Source: Rheinheimera sp. (GTDB taxonomy: Bacteria > Pseudomonadota > Gammaproteobacteria > Enterobacterales > Alteromonadaceae). Taken from it: a stretch of DNA of 31,407 bases. Below are positions 14,835 through 21,640 of the stretch, piece after piece. The notes below the pieces were generated by a model that ran no database searches, had not been told where the DNA came from, and saw nothing but the letters and a program-made list of their open reading frames with translations. How positions within the stretch are numbered: position 1 is the first letter of the stretch; every line of letters begins with the position of its first letter. The stretch covers positions 1 to 31,407 of the forward strand of contig DMYW01000064.1 in NCBI GenBank assembly GCA_003482455.1, given 5' to 3'. Position numbers and translations under genes: made by a program.

Positions 14835-15680
14835 GTGTTAGCGAATCAACTCCATGTCAGCATGGACAATGTGCGCGATGTGCTCGCGCTGTCTCAACAA
14901 AAATTAGTGATGTTCGATTTTTGGGCCGATTGGTGTGAGCCGTGCAAACAATTGATGCCGGTGCTGGAAAAAATCGCCGCCGATTACCCCGAGCATTTAG
15001 TGCTTGCCAAAGTAAACTGTGACCAAGAGCAACAACTGGCGATGCATTTCGGCGTACGCTCCTTGCCCACGGTGCTTTTGATCAAAGACGGTCAACCGGT
15101 CGATGGTTTTGCCGGGGTGGAGCCAGAAAGCCAAATTCGTGAACGCCTAAAAGCACATCTGCCCGCACCGGTGGATATAGCGTTGGCCAAGGCGTTGCCA
15201 TTGTTAGAAGCACAGCAGTGGGCGGACGCCTATCCGATTCTCAAAGACGCCTTTGCGCTGGATAACGCGCGCGTCGATGCCCGGTTGCAGCTGGCGTATG
15301 TCGCTGCCACGCTTGGCCAAATTCCGCAGGCGGAAGAGTTAATCGCACCTGTGCTGCTGGCGGACCAAGACGCCTTATACCACCAAGTAAAATCTCTGAT
15401 TGAACTGGCGCAACAAGCGGCTGACAGCCCGGAAATTCGCGCCTTGGAAGCGCAACTAGCGCAAGCGCCGGATGATTTGCAACTCAAGCAACAATTGGCG
15501 GTGCAATACCAAGCGGTACAACGTTCTGGCGAAGCATTGGCGCTGCTATTTGCCATCATCAAACAAGACATGAACTTTGGCGAGGCGAAAAAGTTACTGC
15601 TGGATATCCTGGCTGTGCTGCCCAAAGGTGACCCGCTGGCCGGTGAATATCGCCGCAAGCTGTATAGTCTGTTGTATTAA
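14835..15680 (+). CDS. cnoX: Thioredoxin-domain protein with C-terminal TPRs (CnoX/YbbN family)
   Basis: A 281-aa cytoplasmic protein. Residues 1-110 are a thioredoxin fold with active site WADWCEPCKQL (Cys34, Cys37) and the cis-Pro loop VRSLPTVLLIKDG (Pro78). Residues about 115-281 are a TPR-like helical region (LLEAQQWADAYPILKDAF, LQLAYVAATLGQIPQAEEL). This architecture is that of CnoX (YbbN), the chaperedoxin that holds unfolding proteins and hands them to chaperones. E. coli CnoX has a degenerate SxxC, while this protein keeps a full CxxC as in many other bacteria, so it can probably also reduce disulfides. Start is GTG 14835 with AAGG 9 nt before; no signal peptide. First gene of a three-gene operon with a protease (17 bp later) and an FHA protein, an arrangement suggesting a proteostasis role. 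Confidence 0.85.
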   Translation: MLANQLHVSMDNVRDVLALSQQKLVMFDFWADWCEPCKQLMPVLEKIAADYPEHLVLAKVNCDQEQQLAMHFGVRSLPTVLLIKDGQPVDGFAGVEPESQIRERLKAHLPAPVDIALAKALPLLEAQQWADAYPILKDAFALDNARVDARLQLAYVAATLGQIPQAEELIAPVLLADQDALYHQVKSLIELAQQAADSPEIRALEAQLAQAPDDLQLKQQLAVQYQAVQRSGEALALLFAIIKQDMNFGEAKKLLLDILAVLPKGDPLAGEYRRKLYSLLY

Positions 15681-15697
15681 TCGCGAAGGGAGTCGAC

Positions 15698-17017
15698 ATG
15701 CCGACAAGGCCACAAAAACAAGCACGATGGCAACCATGGCTGCTGCAAGCATGTGTGTGTCTGCTGGTGCTCTCGGCATGGCTGACTGGACTGCCTGCGC
15801 GGGCGGATTCTGCCGAGCAGTTATTTGCGCGCTTTGAACCGGCCCTGTTGCAAGTGCGGGTGATTGAACGTGCATCTACTGCGAAATCGGCGATTGGTAC
15901 TGGGTTTGTCTTGCAGCTGCCGACTAGCGGCGAGCGTTTGTTGGTCACCAACTATCACGTGGTGTCAGAGGCTGTGTTGTTTCCGGAAAAATATCAACTG
16001 GAAGCACTGAGTCAGCAGCAACAAAAAGTGCCGGTGCAGGTGCTGGCGGTGGATGTGATCAACGACTTGGCCTTGTTGCAAAGCTCAGACCCTGCGCTAA
16101 CCTCGGGCATCAGCTTTCAAATGGCGGCGCAAAAACCTGCCCAAGGCGCCACCATTTATTCGCTCGGCAACCCGCATGACCTTGGCATGATTTTGGTGCC
16201 AGGCACATACAACGGTCTGCAAAAATACAGTTATTACCCACGCATTCATTTCACCGGGTCGATTAATTCCGGCATGAGTGGCGGCCCAACGGTGAACGCC
16301 GATGGACAGGTTGTTGGCGTTAACGTCGCCTCTGGTGGCAACCAGCTGAGCTTTTTAGTGCCGGGGGATTCGCTCAGCGCCTTGCTGCAACGCTATCAGC
16401 AGCAAGGGCAAACCGCCAATTTCCGCTTAGACATGCAAACGCAGCTGCAAACCAGTCAGCGTGTGATGATGGACAAAATTTTAGCGTCAGATTGGCAAGT
16501 CAAAGATTTTGGCAACGGTAAAATCCCGGATGAAGTCACCGGGTTTATCCGCTGCTGGGGCGAATCCAATGTCGAGAAAACCCAAGACAAAATCAAAAAG
16601 GTCATGGCGTTTTGCAGTCAAGATGACCTGATTTATTTGTCGGAACGCTTTAGCACTGGCCCTGTGCAAATGCAGTTTTTATGGTTGCAGGGGCATGATA
16701 TGCATCCGCTGCAATTCTTCCAGCAGTATGAACAAGAAGCCAGCAATGTGCGGCCGGACAATCAAGCCACCAAAGAAGACGTGACACCATTTGAATGTGA
16801 GCAGCAAGTGGTCGAGCAACAGGGTCGTAAATCGAAGGTGGTATATTGCGTGCGCGCCTATCGGCAATTCGCTGATTTGTATGACGTGTTGTATCTGGCG
16901 ACGTCATTGGGTGATGGTTTAGAAGCCGTGTCCAGCCATTACACGCTGGCAGGTGTGAGCGCTGACCAAGCGCAAGCATTTCGCCGTAAATTTAGCGAGG
17001 CCGTATCATGGCAGTAG
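15698..17017 (+). CDS. Exported trypsin-like serine protease (S1, HtrA-like core) without PDZ
   Basis: A 439-aa periplasmic protein. Residues 1-36 are a signal peptide ending in ARA-DS. The trypsin-like domain (about 40-235) shows the full triad: His in VTNYHVVSE, Asp in DVINDLALLQSSD and Ser in GSINSGMSGGPTVNADGQVV. The oxyanion-loop layout is that of HtrA/DegP proteins. No PDZ domain follows. Instead the C-terminal 200 residues form a domain that I do not recognise, with four Cys (IRCWG, AFCSQ, FECEQ, VYCVR) that could make two disulfides. ATG 15698 has AAGGGAG 5 nt upstream. The last ten bases overlap the FHA gene, so the two are translationally coupled. Inference: an envelope quality-control or regulatory protease controlled by its FHA partner. 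Confidence 0.85.
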   Translation: MPTRPQKQARWQPWLLQACVCLLVLSAWLTGLPARADSAEQLFARFEPALLQVRVIERASTAKSAIGTGFVLQLPTSGERLLVTNYHVVSEAVLFPEKYQLEALSQQQQKVPVQVLAVDVINDLALLQSSDPALTSGISFQMAAQKPAQGATIYSLGNPHDLGMILVPGTYNGLQKYSYYPRIHFTGSINSGMSGGPTVNADGQVVGVNVASGGNQLSFLVPGDSLSALLQRYQQQGQTANFRLDMQTQLQTSQRVMMDKILASDWQVKDFGNGKIPDEVTGFIRCWGESNVEKTQDKIKKVMAFCSQDDLIYLSERFSTGPVQMQFLWLQGHDMHPLQFFQQYEQEASNVRPDNQATKEDVTPFECEQQVVEQQGRKSKVVYCVRAYRQFADLYDVLYLATSLGDGLEAVSSHYTLAGVSADQAQAFRRKFSEAVSWQ

Positions 17018-17979
17018 TCATTGAGCTGTTGAATCGGCAAGGCAACGTGGTGGCGTTGCATAAATTTACCCAGCCGCAGGTAAGCCTTGGTCGCTCGTAT
17101 GACAACGATGTGATTGTCGCCGATCCATACGTCAGCCCGCACCATGCAGAGTTAACGCTACAAGACGATGGTCGCTGGTTGCTGCGTGATTTGGCCTCGG
17201 ACAATGGCAGTTTTGACGCAAAAGAGCAGCGCAGCGACGTACTGACGCTTAGCTCTGGCGATAGCTTTTTCCTAGCAGAACAACAGTTTCGCATAGTCGA
17301 TAGCTCGCAAGCCGTGGCGAAAACCTTGCCGCTGGATAAAGCCGCAGCTCGGCTGAATCGTTTGGGTCATCCGCTGCAATTAATCTGCTGGTTTGTGTTG
17401 GTGTTCTGCTTTGACTTAGCCGAGCATTGGTTTCACAACGGTGCCGAAGATGATTTGCGTTGGCAGCAAAAGCTGATCCAGTTGCCGTTGTATGGTTTGG
17501 GGTTAACTATCTGGCCTGTGTTATTGATGTTGTGGGCGCGTTTTAATCATCGGCATGGCTATTTCCGCGCGCAGCTGGCGCTCTTGCTGCTGGTGGTGCT
17601 GGCAAACAATGGTTGGCAACTGCTCGAGCCATGGTTGCGTTTTAACCTCAATGGTGCGAGCTGGCTGTTTTGGCTGGATCAAGCAGTCGTGGCCATCTTG
17701 TTGTTTGGCTTGTTGCTGGGCAACTTTACGTTGGCGCTGCAACAGAGCAAAACCCGCCGCATGGTGCTCAGCGCCTGTTTAGTCTTGTTGTTTAGTGGGC
17801 AGTCTTTGGTGCCGCGGCTGTGGCAAGACGACTCGCCTCGATTGGCGCCTGTGTATGATGAAACACTGTTGCCGCTGTCCTATTACATAGGGCCGACCCA
17901 CAGCAACGAGCAAGCGATAGAGCACAGTAAGGATTTGTTTAAACAAGCCAGCGAACAGCGGCAAGACGAAGTGAAATAA
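17008..17979 (+). CDS. FHA-domain polytopic membrane protein
   Basis: A 323-aa protein. Residues about 5-100 are a forkhead-associated domain with the phosphothreonine-binding set: Gly28-Arg29-Ser30 (SLGRSYDND), SPHH at 43-46 and DNGSF with Asn66. Five hydrophobic segments follow (about 121-140, 156-178, 187-206, 217-243, 250-270). The C-terminal tail of about 50 residues is polar and ends in a charged helix (EHSKDLFKQASEQRQDEVK). With the FHA domain in the cytoplasm, an odd number of membrane segments puts this tail in the periplasm, where the co-encoded protease works. The start codon overlaps the protease stop by 10 bp. No Ser/Thr kinase is in the window. The role is unknown; a signal relay between cytoplasmic phosphorylation and envelope proteolysis is a reasonable guess. 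Confidence 0.82.
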   Translation: MAVVIELLNRQGNVVALHKFTQPQVSLGRSYDNDVIVADPYVSPHHAELTLQDDGRWLLRDLASDNGSFDAKEQRSDVLTLSSGDSFFLAEQQFRIVDSSQAVAKTLPLDKAAARLNRLGHPLQLICWFVLVFCFDLAEHWFHNGAEDDLRWQQKLIQLPLYGLGLTIWPVLLMLWARFNHRHGYFRAQLALLLLVVLANNGWQLLEPWLRFNLNGASWLFWLDQAVVAILLFGLLLGNFTLALQQSKTRRMVLSACLVLLFSGQSLVPRLWQDDSPRLAPVYDETLLPLSYYIGPTHSNEQAIEHSKDLFKQASEQRQDEVK

Positions 17980-17998
17980 TACGAGTGGTGGTTGTGAA

Positions 17999-18022
17999 GG
18001 CCGCTGCTCGTTAGCTGCGGCC
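17999..18022. other. GC-rich hairpin between the convergent FHA and receiver genes
   Basis: GGCCGC (17999-18004) pairs with GCGGCC (18017-18022); inside, after a T-T mismatch, GCT pairs with AGC around a CGTT loop. It covers the stop codon of the receiver gene. There is no T-run on either side, so it is not a standard terminator, but it may block read-through between the facing genes. Confidence 0.5.
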
Positions 18023-18397
18023 GCGCAACCAGATCTCACGAATTTGTGCCGATAAACTCATCGGGTCAAACGGCTTGACCACCACGTCACTCGCGCCCAA
18101 CGATTTATACGACTCGATTTCACTGGCTTGCACTTTCGCCGTCATAAACACCACCGGGATGCCGGTCAAATCAAACTGGGTTTGCAGCTGCTTTAACGTG
18201 CTAGGCCCATCCATACCAGGCATCATCACATCCAGCAGAATCAATTCGGGTTGGAACTCGGGATAACGGGTCAGGGCCTCTTGGCCGCTACTGCACGTAC
18301 ACACTTCAAAGCCACCGACCGCTTCAAGGGCCACGCGCGCCACGGTTTGAATCGATGGATCATCTTCTACATGCATGATTTTTTTCAGATCTGTCAT
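18011..18397 (-). CDS. Stand-alone CheY-like response regulator receiver
   Basis: A 128-aa single receiver domain with no output domain. Acidic pocket Asp12-Asp13 (HVEDDPS), phosphoacceptor Asp56 (LILLDVMMPGMDG), Thr86 (VFMTAK) and Lys108 (VVVKPFDP) are all present, so it should be phosphorylated normally. Such proteins work by binding a partner (motor, kinase or phosphorelay step). No histidine kinase or chemotaxis gene is nearby, so its partner is unknown. ATG 18397 lies downstream of an AGAGATACGTT sequence with a weak Shine-Dalgarno. It ends 31 bp from the convergent FHA gene; co-function with that operon is possible but unsupported, because transcription is in the opposite direction. Confidence 0.93.
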   Translation of the reverse strand: MTDLKKIMHVEDDPSIQTVARVALEAVGGFEVCTCSSGQEALTRYPEFQPELILLDVMMPGMDGPSTLKQLQTQFDLTGIPVVFMTAKVQASEIESYKSLGASDVVVKPFDPMSLSAQIREIWLRGRS

Positions 18398-18478
18398 AAC
18401 GTATCTCTAAAATGCAGGATTAACTCAGTCTGTCACAAGCTTGCTGGAGATGCCAGCTGACGACGGAAAAACGCTGGC

Positions 18479-18507
18479 TGGGCAGTGCTAGACCGGCAAG
18501 GTATACT
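18479..18507 (+). promoter_or_regulatory. Candidate sigma-70 promoter of the methyltransferase gene
   Basis: TGGGCA (18479-18484, 4 of 6) and TATACT (18502-18507, 5 of 6) are 17 bp apart. Transcription would begin near 18514, which favours ATG 18535 over the GTG at 18520 as the start codon. Confidence 0.6.
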
Positions 18508-18534
18508 GGCGGTTTTGCCGTGCTGGATAGGTCT

Positions 18535-19725
18535 ATGTTTCTGCAGTTATTTCAACAATTAGACGCCTTGTTGCTGCAGCATCGTCAGTTCTGGCAGTGT
18601 CAACCAATGCAAATGGCGTGGCCGACGCACTGGCCGCAGCCGCTGCAACAACGACTGCAAGCACTGTCGCTGGAAACCTGTCAGGCTATCGATGCAGACC
18701 CAGCACAGCAGCAGCAATATTTTGCTGAGCATTTTGTAGATGTCTTTCAAACGCTCCCGGTATTCCCGCGTGTACAGGCTGCCGATCAAGCATTGCCGTT
18801 TTGGCTCGCCACCGATGTGCCTGGACGAAAATGGCAACAAATTAGTCAGTTTGTTGCGGCGATGCAGCACAGTCAGTTGGATTCAACCGCACCTGTTCTG
18901 GAATGGTGTGCCGGCAAGGGGCATTTAGGGCGCGCTTTAGCGTTTACCGGCGCGAGTCAAGTGACCTCATTAGAATGGCAAGCCAGTTTGTGTCAGCAAG
19001 GCCAAGCGCTTAGTGACAAACTCAAGCTGGCGCAAACCTTTGTTTGTGCCGACGTGCTAGCTGGCTCGCCGGATGAGCACCTGCAACCGGCACAACGTCT
19101 CGTGGCGATGCATGCCTGCGGCGATTTGCATCGGGTGGCGATTCGCCATGGCGCTAAGCGGCGCGTGGCGGAGATGGCGGTGTTGCCATGTTGCTATCAC
19201 CTACAGCAGGCCGCTACTTATCAGCCGCTGTCGGCTGCGGCGAAGGCCTCGCAGCTGCAACTGTCCAAAGCGGATTTACGCTTGGCAGTGCAGCAACAAG
19301 CCACCGCTGGTGCGCGAGTGCAGCGGTTAAGTCACACGGAAATGCTATGGCGTCATGCGTGGCGGCAGTGGCAGCTGCTGTTGGATGCCACAGCCCCATA
19401 TCAACCGCTGCAATCCTTGCCAAAACAAGTGTTTAGCCAAGGGCTGGCTGAGTTCTTTGCACTCGCCAGTGCGCAGCATCAGCGGAACGTGCCTGAGACG
19501 TCGTTGTGGCCTGAGTTACTGCAACGGGCTGCACAGGCGCTGCTGCAACAACGGCGCTTGGAGTTAGTACAGCACCTGTTCCGGCGGCCGCTCGAGTTAT
19601 GGCTGGTGTTAGATTTAGTGTTGTCGCTACAGCAGCAGGGTTACGCGGTGGAATTGTTAGAGCTGTGCGAGGCGCAATTAACGCCTCGCAATCTGCTGAT
19701 CCGAGCGCTGCGTCAAGAGGTTTGA
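18535..19725 (+). CDS. SAM-dependent methyltransferase of the GSTCD-like type
   Basis: A 396-aa cytoplasmic protein. The class I methyltransferase core lies at about residues 115-225: the SAM-binding motif VLEWCAGKGHLGRAL (121-135), an acidic strand end (VTSLEW, Glu148), then VAMHACGDLHR (190-200) and VLPCCYH (217-222). The combination AGKGHLGR, HACGDLH and a Pro-Cys-Cys-Tyr-His segment is what I know from the methyltransferase domain of GSTCD-like proteins, whose substrate is not established. The flanking Gln-rich N-terminal 110 residues and C-terminal 170 residues show no known domain. Start is ATG 18535, supported by the upstream promoter. The gene ends with a 13-bp overlap with the convergent acyltransferase. 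An RNA substrate is possible but not shown. Confidence 0.78.
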   Translation: MFLQLFQQLDALLLQHRQFWQCQPMQMAWPTHWPQPLQQRLQALSLETCQAIDADPAQQQQYFAEHFVDVFQTLPVFPRVQAADQALPFWLATDVPGRKWQQISQFVAAMQHSQLDSTAPVLEWCAGKGHLGRALAFTGASQVTSLEWQASLCQQGQALSDKLKLAQTFVCADVLAGSPDEHLQPAQRLVAMHACGDLHRVAIRHGAKRRVAEMAVLPCCYHLQQAATYQPLSAAAKASQLQLSKADLRLAVQQQATAGARVQRLSHTEMLWRHAWRQWQLLLDATAPYQPLQSLPKQVFSQGLAEFFALASAQHQRNVPETSLWPELLQRAAQALLQQRRLELVQHLFRRPLELWLVLDLVLSLQQQGYAVELLELCEAQLTPRNLLIRALRQEV

Positions 19726-20654
19726 TCTTGCGGGCGCACGCTTTGTAAGGTTTGGCCTGTATGGGCTGCCAAATACTGACCAATTGCGCGGTCTTTGTGC
19801 ACCCAACGCTCGTTGAGCCACAATTGGAAGCGCTGACGAAATGCCTCATCATTGAAGTAGTCGCCGATAATGCTGTCATCCACCGGCAGTACTTCAACTT
19901 GCAACACGATGCGTTTTAACCGACCACACAACATTTCAATCAGCACGTGGCCCTTGTTGTCTGGGTAAATAATAGTGACGTCAATCAGCGCGGTAAACAA
20001 CTCGCCCATACTGGCCAGTGTGAACGCAATGCCGCCGGCTTTAGGTGGGAGCAAGTGGCCAAATGGACTGTTTTTGTGGCGATGTTTTTCAGGGGTAAAG
20101 CGGGTGCCTTCGACAAAGTTGATCATGGTCGTTGGTTGGCCGCGGAAAATTTCGCAGGAGCGGCGCGTCGTTTCGATGTCCTTGCCTTTAAGCTCCGGAT
20201 TCTTTTGGATTTGTGCTTGGCTGTAGCGCTTCATAAACGGCATGTCTAGCGCCCAAGAACCTGAGCCGATAAATGGCACATATTTCAGTTCTTCTTTTAA
20301 AAAGAACTTAGGTTCTGGGATGCGCTCGAGCGCAAACTGACCCAACACTGGAATGTCTAACCAGCTTTTGTGGTTGGCGATCAGCAAGTACCAATGTTCT
20401 TTGGATAATTGCTGCGTGTGCCCGGTGACTTCCCATTCGACTTTATTAAACAAATTAATCAGTTGGCGATTGTGCAACAACCAGTGCCGATACCCCCAGT
20501 GGGCAGCGCGACTGATCTGTTGATCGAGTGCTTTAATGCGCAGCAGTTTTACCAACCCGCACAAGGTTACCACGCCACCAGACAGGATCAGGTTTAAGGT
20601 AAACCCAAGTACCGCCAATGGAAAAATGATAAAGCTTGGTAAAAACGCCAACAT
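19713..20654 (-). CDS. PlsC-type acyltransferase (YihG-like), second of a tandem pair
   Basis: A 313-aa membrane-associated lysophospholipid acyltransferase of the long YihG-like type. One or two hydrophobic segments at the N-terminus (PSFIIFPLAVLGFTLNLIL) precede the PlsC domain. Catalytic motif I is ANHKSWLD (His and Asp four residues apart). Motif II-like FFLKEELKYVPFIG, motif III NFVEGTRFT and a later KAGGIAFTLASMG follow. It should transfer an acyl chain to a lysophospholipid; substrate preference is unknown. The start is 2 bp after the stop of the first acyltransferase, so the two form an operon. The end overlaps the convergent methyltransferase by 13 bp. It shares long identical stretches with its neighbour (for example FMKRYS, LKGKDIETTR), showing an old tandem duplication. 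Confidence 0.9.
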   Translation of the reverse strand: MLAFLPSFIIFPLAVLGFTLNLILSGGVVTLCGLVKLLRIKALDQQISRAAHWGYRHWLLHNRQLINLFNKVEWEVTGHTQQLSKEHWYLLIANHKSWLDIPVLGQFALERIPEPKFFLKEELKYVPFIGSGSWALDMPFMKRYSQAQIQKNPELKGKDIETTRRSCEIFRGQPTTMINFVEGTRFTPEKHRHKNSPFGHLLPPKAGGIAFTLASMGELFTALIDVTIIYPDNKGHVLIEMLCGRLKRIVLQVEVLPVDDSIIGDYFNDEAFRQRFQLWLNERWVHKDRAIGQYLAAHTGQTLQSVRPQDQTS

Positions 20655-20656
20655 GG

Positions 20657-21544
20657 TTATTCTCCTTTAGCCAACTGCGCTAACTGTTGGTCCTTGTCTG
20701 TCCACAGTTGGTTTACCCACTGTTGGAATTGCGCGCGAAATGCGGCGTCCTCGTAATCACCAATCAAGTGTTTTTCAATCGGCAACACGCGCACCCGAAC
20801 TTTGATGTCTTGCACCTTGCCACAGATGTAATCCCAAAAGCTAGGCGAACCTTTTGGATAATAAATCGTCACGTCGAGTAGCTTATGCAAATGCTCGCCC
20901 ATGGCGTTTAGCACAAAGCCAATACCGCCGGCTTTGGGTTTGAGCAAATACTGAAATGGCGACGCCTGTTTGTCGTGTTTAAACTGGGTAAACCGCGTGC
21001 CTTCGAGGAAGTTCATCACCGATACCGGTTTGAAGCGGAACTTCTCGCAGGCTTGGCGGGTGGTTTCGATGTCTTTGCCTTTCAGGTGTGGGTGTTTTTC
21101 TAAAAATTGTGCGCTGTAGCGTTTCATAAACGGGAAATCGAGCGCCCACCAACATACGCCGATCACCGGCACATAAATCAGTTCTTTTTTCAGGAAGAAC
21201 TTCAAGAATGGAATTTTCCGGTTGAAGATTTTCTGCAGCACTAAGATATCGACCCAACTTTGATGGTTGGCGACCACCAAGTACCAGTCTTTGACTGATA
21301 AGTTCTCTAAGCCTTTGATATCCCAGCGAATGCGGGTAAATAGAGCCGTAGTGAAGTTATTGACTGAGATCCAAGCGCTCGCGCAATGGTCCAATAACAC
21401 AGTGATCCATTTTCGCCAAATCTGCACTGGCGGCAACTTGAGCATTGCCAAACACATGATGGGCACGGCCCAAAACAGCGTGTTTAGGATGTACATCAAA
21501 AACGATACCGTACCAATCAGCGGTTTAGGTAAAAAATGCAGCAT
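20657..21544 (-). CDS. PlsC-type acyltransferase (YihG-like), first of a tandem pair
   Basis: A 295-aa paralogue of the next gene. The frame is open to a GTG at 21556, but ATG 21544 has GGAG 6 nt before and is taken as the start. N-terminal hydrophobic segments (LIGTVSFLMYILNTLFWAVP, LDHCASAWISV) anchor it in the inner membrane. PlsC motifs are ANHQSWVD, FFLKKELIYVPVIG, NFLEGTRFT and KAGGIGFVLNAMGE. Reaction and substrate class are as for its neighbour, probably phosphatidic acid or phospholipid remodelling. It starts an operon separated from speA by two hairpins, one of them a terminator. Two intact copies in a row suggest that the paralogues differ in acyl-chain or acceptor preference. Confidence 0.9.
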   Translation of the reverse strand: MLHFLPKPLIGTVSFLMYILNTLFWAVPIMCLAMLKLPPVQIWRKWITVLLDHCASAWISVNNFTTALFTRIRWDIKGLENLSVKDWYLVVANHQSWVDILVLQKIFNRKIPFLKFFLKKELIYVPVIGVCWWALDFPFMKRYSAQFLEKHPHLKGKDIETTRQACEKFRFKPVSVMNFLEGTRFTQFKHDKQASPFQYLLKPKAGGIGFVLNAMGEHLHKLLDVTIYYPKGSPSFWDYICGKVQDIKVRVRVLPIEKHLIGDYEDAAFRAQFQQWVNQLWTDKDQQLAQLAKGE

Positions 21545-21568
21545 ACAAAACTCCACAGCCAGAAAACA

Positions 21569-21593
21569 AAAAAGAGCAGTCGCCTGCTCTTTT
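21569..21593 (-). terminator. Rho-independent terminator after speA
   Basis: AAAAGAGCAG (21570-21579) and CTGCTCTTTT (21584-21593) form a 10-bp stem; read on the minus strand the loop is GCGA, a stable GNRA tetraloop, and a T-run follows. It lies about 50 bp past the speA stop. Confidence 0.9.
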
Positions 21594-21601
21594 GTATACG
21601 T

Positions 21602-21623
21602 GAGCAGTCGAAGCAGACTGCTC
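21602..21623 (-). other. Second hairpin in the speA 3' region
   Basis: GAGCAGTC (21602-21609) and GACTGCTC (21616-21623) give an 8-bp stem with a 6-nt loop. The arms share GAGCAG with the adjoining terminator, so the two hairpins can also pair alternatively with each other. The spacer between them contains TTTGTATACG. Confidence 0.7.
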
Positions 21624-21640
21624 CGACCTGTCAGTGTACC

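Noticed and set aside
14672..14938. 88-codon plus-strand frame before the thioredoxin gene
   Set aside because: It overlaps the promoter and the start of the real gene in another frame and has no family resemblance or convincing ribosome binding site.
15230..15658. 142-codon Ser/Ala-rich frame antisense to the thioredoxin-TPR gene
   Set aside because: Composition is the mirror of a Gln/Leu/Ala-rich coding strand; such shadows occur opposite most long genes in this window.
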